From assembly GCF_001431425.1 (NCBI RefSeq), contig NZ_LDJG01000001.1, positions 1 through 64,000 of the forward strand: DNA of 64,000 bases. The letters run 5' to 3'. A program made the translations under genes and the position numbers. The notes beneath the pieces are model-generated. The model did not search any database. It saw nothing but the letters and a program-made list of their open reading frames with translations, and was not told where the DNA came from. The DNA comes from Stenotrophomonas nitritireducens (GTDB taxonomy: Bacteria; Pseudomonadota; Gammaproteobacteria; Xanthomonadales; Xanthomonadaceae). Shown one piece after another: positions 37,681 to 44,431 of this stretch (the stretch's first letter is position 1; the number at the start of each line of letters is the position of its first letter).

Positions 37681-38508
37681 TTATGGCTTCTTCTTGGCTT
37701 TCGGTTTGTCCAGCTTTTTCATTTCACGGTCAACTTTCTTGAGGCGCTTCTGGACGCCCTGAACGTCCTCCTCAATAGCGAGGTGCTCAGGCGCGGTGCC
37801 GCTGTTCTGAATCATCATGCGGCGCACTTCGCTGCCTACGTCTTGTGCGGTGCGCTGTAGGCTGTTCAGCCCGCTGACGTTCTTGCTCTTGATTCGGGCT
37901 GCTGTCTGCGTCACGCGGAACAGGTTGCCGGCAAGCTCTTCCAACCCCATGAAGTCATACAAGGTCTTGCCTTGTGGCATCCCCTTGTGGGCTTGGAGGT
38001 CGCGCAGACTCATGTTGTACATGCCACGGAAGCCGGCGTCCTTGAAGATGCCGAACTCGGTGGTCTGCAGTCCACCGTCGCGGGCTGCCCCGGTCATGGC
38101 CTTCTCGGCAATCTTGAGGTCCTCACGAGTTTCGAGACGAGCGAGGTCCGCAGATTCGACGCGCTGTTGGATGAGGGTGTCTGCGATGGCGGCAAGTGCG
38201 GCCTTGGCTTCCGCGACCTCCGGCTTCTTCGAGTCGGCGGTCATCGAGACCAGCAGGCACGCAAACCGAGTGAGCCGATACGTCTTGACGGTTTTCCCGC
38301 CTTCGATCACTTCTTCGCGGGTGAACGCTTCGGTCGGATCGAGCCCAAGGCGAGTACAGGACCCCATCGCCTTGGTGATAACGCCTTGGAACGACTGCCA
38401 AGAGTCGTACCCGAGCCAGCCCATGAGCTGATGGGCGTACCAGAAGCGGGAATCGCCGCCGTCGTGGGCGCTATCCTCGAATGCCTGAAGCGAGAAGTTT
38501 GTCGTCAT
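37681..38508 (-). CDS. DinD/BRO-N family protein
   Basis: 275 residues, the size of E. coli DinD (274). An N-terminal BRO-like domain (RFWYAHQLMGWLGYDSWQSF...YRLTRFACLLVSM) precedes the conserved block TEFGIFKDAGFRGMYNMSLRDLQ, LYDFMGLEELAGNLFRVTQT and DVGSEVRRMM, all found in DinD. The C-terminus is Lys-rich (KLDKPKAKKKP). DinD is DNA-damage inducible and interferes with RecA filaments in E. coli; BRO-N domains bind DNA. It heads the operon with the PRTase-like and NADAR genes. A TATGAT -10-like sequence lies about 30 bp upstream. Confidence 0.85.
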   Translation of the reverse strand: MTTNFSLQAFEDSAHDGGDSRFWYAHQLMGWLGYDSWQSFQGVITKAMGSCTRLGLDPTEAFTREEVIEGGKTVKTYRLTRFACLLVSMTADSKKPEVAEAKAALAAIADTLIQQRVESADLARLETREDLKIAEKAMTGAARDGGLQTTEFGIFKDAGFRGMYNMSLRDLQAHKGMPQGKTLYDFMGLEELAGNLFRVTQTAARIKSKNVSGLNSLQRTAQDVGSEVRRMMIQNSGTAPEHLAIEEDVQGVQKRLKKVDREMKKLDKPKAKKKP

Positions 38509-38575
38509 CGGTTTGCTGCCATATATGCTGAATGCATCATAGGACAGCGCCCACGAACTCGCAGCGGCAGGGCAA

Positions 38576-38608
38576 CAAAAAGGCCACCTCGACGGGTGGC
38601 CTTTTTGC
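38576..38608. terminator. bidirectional terminator near the right end of the element
   Basis: AAAAAGGCCACC/GGTGGCCTTTTT stem with loop TCGAC(G). Flanking A and T runs allow function on both strands. It isolates the element from the tRNA-Ser transcript. Confidence 0.85.
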
Positions 38609-38644
38609 CCACCTAGCCCAGCACATCAGGCGTAGTAGGTATTT

Positions 38645-38655
38645 TAGTAGGGTAG
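38645..38655 (+). repeat. putative integrase arm-type site (right)
   Basis: TAGTAGGGTAG, direct repeat of 26170-26180; lies 41 bp inside the right att core. Confidence 0.5.
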
Positions 38656-38695
38656 TTCCGGAACTGCTTGGCCGGAGCCACTACCTATTGGATAA

Positions 38696-38710
38696 CTGGC
38701 GGAGAGAGGG
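38696..38710. other. attR core within tRNA-Ser 3' end
   Basis: CTGGCGGAGAGAGGG, identical to 26035-26049. It covers the CCA end and acceptor strand of the minus-strand tRNA, so integration keeps the tRNA functional. Confidence 0.85.
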
Positions 38711-38789
38711 GGATTCGAACCCCCGAAGCGCGGTTTAGACGCTTACACACTTTCCAGGCGTGCTCCTTCAACCACTCGGACACCTCTCC
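38697..38789 (-). tRNA. tRNA-Ser (GGA)
   Basis: 93-nt class II tRNA on the minus strand with encoded CCA. Acceptor GGAGAGG/TCTCTCC (one G-U pair), anticodon GGA between CACGC and GTGTG, variable arm GCGTCTAAACCGCGC. It is the integration target of the element. Confidence 0.97.
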
Positions 38790-38929
38790 GGGACCTGCCG
38801 CCACCCGAAGGCGCTGCAGGGGCGCAGATTCTATAGGGCGGAAGCGCAGGCCACAAGCGGTAACCGCACGGATGCGGTCGATGGGGCGGGGCGTGGCACA
38901 ATGGCGGCTCAGATGAAGACGGTTGCCTG

Positions 38930-40846
38930 ATGTCCTATCTCGTCCTTGCCCGCAAGTGGCGCCCGAAGCGTTTTGCCGAGCTGGTGGGCCAGGAACACGT
39001 GGTCCGCGCGCTGAGCAACGCGCTGGACAGCGGCCGCGTCCACCATGCCTTCCTGTTCACCGGCACCCGCGGCGTGGGCAAGACCACCATCGCCCGCATC
39101 TTCGCCAAGTCGCTGAACTGCGAGCACGGCACCAGCGCCGACCCGTGCGGCCAGTGCGCGGCCTGCCTGGACATCGACAGCGGCCGCTACATCGACCTGC
39201 TGGAGATCGACGCGGCGTCCAATACCGGCGTGGACGACGTGCGCGAGGTGATCGAGAACGCGCAGTACATGCCTTCGCGCGGCAAGTTCAAGGTCTACCT
39301 GATCGACGAAGTGCACATGCTGTCCAAGGCGGCGTTCAACGCGCTGCTGAAGACGCTGGAGGAGCCGCCGGAACACGTGAAGTTCCTGCTGGCCACCACC
39401 GACCCGCAGAAGCTGCCGGTCACCGTGCTGTCGCGCTGCCTGCAGTTCAACCTCAAGCGGCTGGACGAGGAGCAGATCCGCGGGCAGATGACGCGCATCC
39501 TCGGCGCCGAGCAGATCGAGTTCGAGGACGGCGCGATCGCGCAGCTGGCGCGCGGCGCCGACGGTTCGCTGCGCGACGGCCTGTCGCTGCTGGACCAGGC
39601 CATCGCCTATGCCGGCGGCGCGCTGAGCGACGACGTGGTGCGGGCGATGCTCGGCACCGTCGACCGTACCCAGGTGGCGGCGATGCTCGATGCGCTGGCG
39701 GCCGGCGACGGCGCGCGCCTGCTGCAGGTCGTCACCATCCTGGCCGATTTCTCGCCGGACTGGAGCGGCGTGCTCGACGCGCTGGCCGAAGCCCTGCACC
39801 GCATCCAGGTGCAGCAGCTGGTGCCGGGCGCCACGACGCCAGGCGATGGCATCGATGCGGCGGCGTTCGCCTCGCGGCTGCGCCCGGAAGTGGTGCAGCT
39901 CTGGTACCAGATGGCGCTCGGCGGCCGTCGCGACCTGCACCTGGCGCCAAGCCCGCGCGCCGGGTTCGAGATGACCGTGCTGCGCATGCTGGCGTTCCGC
40001 CCGGCTGGTGCAGTGCCGGCGGTGCCGGAGGGCGACGGGCCGAATGCAGGGGCGTCGTCGTCGGTGGGCGGTTCCACGCTTGCAGCGTCGGCTGCCGCCG
40101 CTGCGTCGGCAACGCCGGCGCAGGCCGCGCCCACGCGTGAATCCGCTCATGGTGACGTGGCTCCCGAGCGGAAAGAAACTGCCCCCTTGGCGGTGCGCGA
40201 ACCGCACGTCGAGCCCATGCCGGTGGTTGCCCCGGCTCCGCCAGCGAAACCCGTCCAGGCGCGCAGCGACGACGACCTGCCGCCGTGGATGGTGGAGGAC
40301 GCCGAAGCCGCACGCGATCCATCGCCTGTGGCAAGCCATGCGATGCCTGAACCGATGCCCGAACCGGTACGGCAGGCGCCACCGCCGCGCCCGGCCGGTA
40401 TCGCTATCGAACCGGCGAAGCCGGTTGCGCCTTCGCCCGAAGGTGGCGCGGTGCGCGCGCTGGAAAGCGCCGAGCAGTGGCTGGACCTGGTCGCTGCCAG
40501 CGGCCTGTCCGGGCCATCGCGCGAACTGGCCGCCAATGCCGCCTTCGTCGGCTACCGCAACGGCGTGCTGCGGCTGGCGCTGCTGCCGGGTTTCGAATAC
40601 CTGCAGTCCGAGCGTTCGCTGGGCGCGCTGGCGCAGACCCTGGCGCAGGCGCTGGGCAGCGCGCCGAAGATCGTGATCGAGACCGGCAACGCCGAGGCCG
40701 AAACGCTGCACGAGCGCGCCGACCGCCGGCGCGGCGAACGACAGAACGCGGCCGAGGCCGTTTTCATGGCCGACCCCCAGGTGCAGCACCTGCTCGCGCA
40801 GGGCGCCCGGGTCGTGCCCGATTCCATCCGTCCCTTTGAAGAGTAG
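38930..40846 (+). CDS. dnaX: DNA polymerase III subunits gamma/tau
   Basis: Clamp-loader ATPase of 638 residues. Walker A GTRGVGKT, the zinc module C-x8-C-x2-C-x2-C (LNCEHGTSADPCGQCAAC), Walker B YLIDEVHM, and SRC sensor 1 are all intact in domains I-III (about 1-365). A low-complexity Ala/Pro/Glu linker (about 370-510) follows, then the tau C-terminal domain that contacts the alpha subunit. No A6G-type slippery site for gamma production was noticed. It is followed after 6 bp by ybaB. Confidence 0.96.
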   Translation: MSYLVLARKWRPKRFAELVGQEHVVRALSNALDSGRVHHAFLFTGTRGVGKTTIARIFAKSLNCEHGTSADPCGQCAACLDIDSGRYIDLLEIDAASNTGVDDVREVIENAQYMPSRGKFKVYLIDEVHMLSKAAFNALLKTLEEPPEHVKFLLATTDPQKLPVTVLSRCLQFNLKRLDEEQIRGQMTRILGAEQIEFEDGAIAQLARGADGSLRDGLSLLDQAIAYAGGALSDDVVRAMLGTVDRTQVAAMLDALAAGDGARLLQVVTILADFSPDWSGVLDALAEALHRIQVQQLVPGATTPGDGIDAAAFASRLRPEVVQLWYQMALGGRRDLHLAPSPRAGFEMTVLRMLAFRPAGAVPAVPEGDGPNAGASSSVGGSTLAASAAAAASATPAQAAPTRESAHGDVAPERKETAPLAVREPHVEPMPVVAPAPPAKPVQARSDDDLPPWMVEDAEAARDPSPVASHAMPEPMPEPVRQAPPPRPAGIAIEPAKPVAPSPEGGAVRALESAEQWLDLVAASGLSGPSRELAANAAFVGYRNGVLRLALLPGFEYLQSERSLGALAQTLAQALGSAPKIVIETGNAEAETLHERADRRRGERQNAAEAVFMADPQVQHLLAQGARVVPDSIRPFEE

Positions 40847-40852
40847 GAAGCC

Positions 40853-41173
40853 ATGCGCGGCAACATCGCCCAACTGATGCAACAGGCCCAGAAGATGCAG
40901 GAAAACCTGCAGAAGGCCCAGGAAGAACTGGCCAAGCTGGAAGTCACCGGCAGCGCCGGCGGCGGCATGGTCAGCGTGACCCTCACCGGTACCAAGGAGT
41001 GCCGCAAGGTGCGCATCGACCCGTCGGTGCTGTCCGACCAGGAAATGGTCGAGGACCTGATCGCCGCGGCGTTCAACGATGCCTCCAACAAGATCGACAG
41101 CGAATCGCAGAGCCGCATGGGTTCGGCCACGGCCGGCATGAAGCTGCCGCCGGGCATGAAGCTGCCGTTCTGA
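40853..41173 (+). CDS. ybaB: YbaB/EbfC nucleoid-associated protein
   Basis: 106 residues with the family layout: a Gln/Lys-rich helix ([22 protein letters not shown]), the [16 protein letters not shown] beta segment, and [14 protein letters not shown]. The C-terminus is Gly/Met-rich. It binds DNA in a claw-like dimer. Encoded between dnaX and recR as is usual. Confidence 0.95.
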   Translation: MRGNIAQLMQQAQKMQENLQKAQEELAKLEVTGSAGGGMVSVTLTGTKECRKVRIDPSVLSDQEMVEDLIAAAFNDASNKIDSESQSRMGSATAGMKLPPGMKLPF

Positions 41174-41266
41174 TGACGGCGGGCCGGCCTTGCCCGGCCG
41201 CCTGTTCCATCCACGCCGCGAAGCCCACGGGCTTCGCGCGTTGGTTTCGACGATGAGCACGACGCG

Positions 41267-41866
41267 ATGAGCCTGCCGCTGCTGGAACAACTGATCGAAG
41301 CCTTCCGGGTGTTGCCCGGCGTCGGCCAGAAGACCGCCCAGCGCATGGCTTACCACGTGCTCGAACGCGCGCGCGATGGCGGCCTGCGCCTGTCCGCCGT
41401 GCTGGCCGAGGCGATCGAACGGATTGGCCACTGCGCGCAGTGCCGCGATTTCAGCGAGACAGCGGTCTGCCCGCTGTGCGCCAGCGCCAGCCGCGAACGG
41501 CAGACGCTGTGCGTGGTGGAATCGCCGGCCGACCGCCTGGCCATCGAGCACGCCACCAGTTATCGCGGCCTGTATTACGTGCTGCAGGGGCGGTTGTCGC
41601 CGCTGGACGGCATCGGTCCGCGCGAACTGGGCCTCGACCAACTGGAAGCGCGGCTGGCGCAGGGCGAGGTCACCGAGCTGATCATCGCCACCAACTCCAC
41701 CGTCGAAGGCGAGGCCACCGCGCATTATCTGGCGCAGCTGGCGCGCCGCCACAAGGTGCGTCCGAGCCGGCTGGCGCAGGGACTGCCGCTGGGCGGCGAG
41801 CTGGAGTACGTGGATCGCGGCACGCTCTCGCACGCCTTCGGCAGCCGCAGCGAAATCCACGATTGA
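41267..41866 (+). CDS. recR: recombination mediator RecR
   Basis: 199-residue DNA-repair protein acting with RecO and RecF in gap repair. It has the N-terminal helix-hairpin-helix ([15 protein letters not shown]), the four-cysteine zinc finger ([19 protein letters not shown]), the Toprim domain ([12 protein letters not shown]) and the C-terminal Walker-like region. Confidence 0.96.
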   Translation: MSLPLLEQLIEAFRVLPGVGQKTAQRMAYHVLERARDGGLRLSAVLAEAIERIGHCAQCRDFSETAVCPLCASASRERQTLCVVESPADRLAIEHATSYRGLYYVLQGRLSPLDGIGPRELGLDQLEARLAQGEVTELIIATNSTVEGEATAHYLAQLARRHKVRPSRLAQGLPLGGELEYVDRGTLSHAFGSRSEIHD

Positions 41867-42070
41867 GGCAGTGCCGGTCGTTGGCCGGCAGCTGCATGGA
41901 TGGCCGCGGATGCGGGGTTGCCCGTCAGCAGCTGCTACTGCCCGGCAGGAGCGCACTCCAGTGCGCGATCAAGCTCTGACGACAAGGCTTCATCGCGGGG
42001 GGGCATGCGTTGGCCGGTACCGATGGCCACTGCGTTAAGCTCCCGCCAGTCCCGATTTCCAAGGCAGGCC

Positions 42071-42424
42071 ATGAGCAACGACACGATATTCGGCAAGATC
42101 ATCCGCCGCGAGATTCCAGCCGCCATCGTCTATGAAGACGAGGATGTGCTGGGCTTCAGGGACATCGCGCCGCAGGCGCCGGTGCATGTGCTCTTCATCC
42201 CGAAGAACGAGGTCATCCCGACCCTGGACGACCTGCAGCCGGCGCAGGCGCACCTGATCGGCAAACTGGCGCTGGCCGCGGCCGGATACGCGCGCCGCGA
42301 AGGTTTCGCGCAGGACGGCTACCGCATCGTGATGAACTGCCGCGAGGACGCCGGGCAGACGGTATTCCACATCCACATGCACCTGCTGGCCGGCGCGCCG
42401 CTGGGGCATTTCGGCGCGGCTTGA
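42071..42424 (+). CDS. HIT-family nucleotide hydrolase (HinT-like)
   Basis: 117 residues. The histidine triad HIHMH spans residues 100-104 with the catalytic His102. The N-terminus DTIFGKIIRREIPA is the HinT signature. HinT enzymes hydrolyse adenosine phosphoramidates. The 204-bp gap before it contains a degenerate REP (GGAGCGCACTCCAGTGCGCGA, near 41948) and no gene. Start ATG 42071. Confidence 0.93.
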   Translation: MSNDTIFGKIIRREIPAAIVYEDEDVLGFRDIAPQAPVHVLFIPKNEVIPTLDDLQPAQAHLIGKLALAAAGYARREGFAQDGYRIVMNCREDAGQTVFHIHMHLLAGAPLGHFGAA

Positions 42425-42479
42425 GCGGCCATTGCTGCCGGTGCGCGGGCTCTGTTTCCGCCTGGCGGGAGGACTGACG

Positions 42480-43781
42480 ATGCGGCGAACTGTCCGCCGA
42501 TATCTCTGCCTGGCGCTGCCGATGGCCGTATCGGCCGCCGCGATGGCACAGGCGCCACTGCAGCCGGCCGTGGCGACGGCGGCCTTCCAGCGCATGCAGG
42601 CGCTGTGCACGGCCGATGCGGGAAAGGCGTGGGGTGCGGAGCTGTGCGGTCCCACCCTGCTGGCGGATCCGGCGACGCGGCGGTTCATGGCGAACATGGA
42701 CGGGCTCGAGACTTCCCTTGAGCGGGACGGGGCGATCTTCCGTGGACGCCTGCCCGATACGGTTCCGGTCGCCAACACCGCGGTGAAATGGAACGGGCGC
42801 ACCTGGACCATGCTGATGCTGCCCCTGCCGCAAGGGGAGCCGGCGCTTTCGATCCTGCTCATGCATGAAGCCTGGCACCGCATCCAGGGGCAGGTCGGCC
42901 TGGCGGCGGTCCACGCCGACCAGGAGCAACTGGAGACGGAACAGGGACGGTTGTCGCTGCGCCTTGAGCTGCGCGCGCTGGCGGCCGCCGTCGCCGCCAC
43001 GGATCCGCAAGACCGGCTGCGCGCGACACGGGATGCACTGACCTTCCGGGCCTGGAGGCAGGCACGGTTCCCGGAGGCGCGGCCGGCCGAGGACGCGATG
43101 GAGCGGCACGAGGGCATCGCCGAGTACACCGGCCGGCTCCTGTCGCAGGACGCCGCGATGGCCGCGCATCTGGCCGATCACCTGCGCAAAGGCGACGGCG
43201 TCGCCGCCTATGCCCGTTCCTTCGCCTATTACACGGGGCCCGCCTATGGGGTACTGCTGGACAGCGCGTCGCCGGGCTGGCGGACAGACTGGAACCGGCG
43301 CGATGGTTTGCCGGCGATGCTCGCATCGGCCCTTGGCCTGAGGGTTTCTCCCGACGATGCGGTCTTCGCGCAGAGCGGGGCGCGTTACGGCATGGACGGA
43401 ATACGGGCCGAAGAAACCGCCCGGGCCGTCAGGCAGGCCACGGTCGTGGCGGCATTGCGCGCCCGCCTGGTCGATGGACCGGTGCTCGTGGCGCCGGTGG
43501 AGGGCGCCAGTTTCAGCTTCGACCCCAACAGGGTGACGCCGCTGCCGCCGGAGGGCGCGGCCTATGCAACCATCCGCGCGGCAACGGCCTGGGGAGTATT
43601 GGAGGTCGAGAAGGATGGCCTGCTTTCGACGGACTGGTCGCGCCTGTCCGTGCAGTACGCGGGCGCGCAGGCGGCTGCCGGTGGCCTGAAGGGGGATGGC
43701 TGGTCGTTGGCCTTGAAGCCGGGCTGGGTGCTGGTGCCGGGCGCGCGGGCTGGCGACTGGACGATCCGCGCGCAGGACTGA
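42480..43781 (+). CDS. exported HExxH metallopeptidase-like protein, unassigned
   Basis: 433 residues with a signal peptide (RRTVRRYLCLALPMAVSAAAMA, cleavage after AQA). The zinc motif HEAWH is at residues 129-133 (His129, Glu130, His133). About 80 residues later HEGIAEYTG holds two candidate third-ligand glutamates (Glu211, Glu215), the spacing of gluzincins. The C-terminal third is beta-rich and could be a separate domain. I do not recognise a named family. GGGAGGA before the ATG decides the start. It lies 55 bp after the HIT gene. Confidence 0.75.
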   Translation: MRRTVRRYLCLALPMAVSAAAMAQAPLQPAVATAAFQRMQALCTADAGKAWGAELCGPTLLADPATRRFMANMDGLETSLERDGAIFRGRLPDTVPVANTAVKWNGRTWTMLMLPLPQGEPALSILLMHEAWHRIQGQVGLAAVHADQEQLETEQGRLSLRLELRALAAAVAATDPQDRLRATRDALTFRAWRQARFPEARPAEDAMERHEGIAEYTGRLLSQDAAMAAHLADHLRKGDGVAAYARSFAYYTGPAYGVLLDSASPGWRTDWNRRDGLPAMLASALGLRVSPDDAVFAQSGARYGMDGIRAEETARAVRQATVVAALRARLVDGPVLVAPVEGASFSFDPNRVTPLPPEGAAYATIRAATAWGVLEVEKDGLLSTDWSRLSVQYAGAQAAAGGLKGDGWSLALKPGWVLVPGARAGDWTIRAQD

Positions 43782-43836
43782 TCCCCGCCTGGAGCTGCCG
43801 GCGGGTCCGCCTTTCCCCGGACGGCCATCGCCGATC

Positions 43837-43866
43837 GAAAAAAGACGCCGCCCGAAGGCGGCGTCT
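43837..43866 (-). terminator. terminator of the moxR-tgpA-slp operon
   Basis: Stem AGACGCCGCC/GGCGGCGTCT; on the minus strand it is followed by six T residues. Confidence 0.9.
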
Positions 43867-43903
43867 GTCTGTTCGTCACACGTGCGGGATCACGCCCGGC
43901 CGG

Positions 43904-44431
43904 TCACCACCAGCCGCCGCGCCAACCCCAGCCCCAGCCGGGACCCCAGCCCGGGCCCCACGGGCCATACGGGTAGGCCGGCACCACTTCGACCTCGCGC
44001 TGCACCGGCCACAGGTACACCACGTCGGCGGCGATCTTCGGCAGCGGGTAGTCGTAGTCGCCGATTTTGGTGGTCTGGTAGCCATCGATGCGGCCGATGA
44101 AGGTCACGTCGCGGCCCGGCTCGAATACCGCCGGATCGTAGAAGCCGGCGCGGCAGGCGAGGAAGCGGCCATCGCTGGCATCGGCGGACGTGGCGCTCGG
44201 GCGGCCGTTGCCATTGAGCGGGCGGGCGATCATCTGGAAGCAGGTTTCGCCCTGGCCGGGAAGCGTCTCGATGATGCGGCCGCCCCAGCGTACCGGCGTG
44301 CCGGTCTGCTTCTGCGCGACGGTATCGCGCGGGGACACCGTACTGAACTGTCCCTGCAGCGGCTTGGGAGCGGTGGCACAGGCGGCCAGGGCCAGGCTGG
44401 CGGCGAGGGTGAGGAGGATGCGGGTCTTCAT
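43904..44431 (-). CDS. Slp-family outer-membrane lipoprotein
   Basis: 175 residues. Lipoprotein signal peptide with lipobox LALAAC and modified Cys18. The body has the Slp features GGRIIET, FEPGRDVTFIGRIDGY and IGDYDYPLP...YLWP. It ends in an unusual Gly/Trp-rich tail (GPWGPGWGPGWGWGWRGGWW). Slp in E. coli is a starvation-induced lipoprotein. Its start overlaps the tgpA stop (ATGA), so it is the last gene of the operon. Confidence 0.85.
   Translation of the reverse strand: MKTRILLTLAASLALAACATAPKPLQGQFSTVSPRDTVAQKQTGTPVRWGGRIIETLPGQGETCFQMIARPLNGNGRPSATSADASDGRFLACRAGFYDPAVFEPGRDVTFIGRIDGYQTTKIGDYDYPLPKIAADVVYLWPVQREVEVVPAYPYGPWGPGWGPGWGWGWRGGWW

Larger units (their letters stand above)
26035..38710. 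mobile_element. integrative element in tRNA-Ser(GGA); prophage remnant or phage satellite
   Basis: Bounded by the exact 15-bp direct repeat CTGGCGGAGAGAGGG (26035-26049 and 38696-38710). The right copy is the 3' end of an intact tRNA-Ser; the left copy is an orphan. Next to the left copy is a P4-type integrase. The content is integrase, AlpA-like regulator, primase-helicase, repeat-rich putative origin, serine recombinase, terminase subunits, small unknown genes and a minus-strand DinD/PRTase/NADAR operon. No head, tail, portal or lysis gene is recognisable. Length is about 12.7 kb. Whether it excises or needs a helper phage is inference. Confidence 0.88.

Noticed and set aside
38909-41956. 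1015-codon minus-strand frame across dnaX, ybaB and recR
   Set aside because: Antisense to three clear genes; no domain recognisable.
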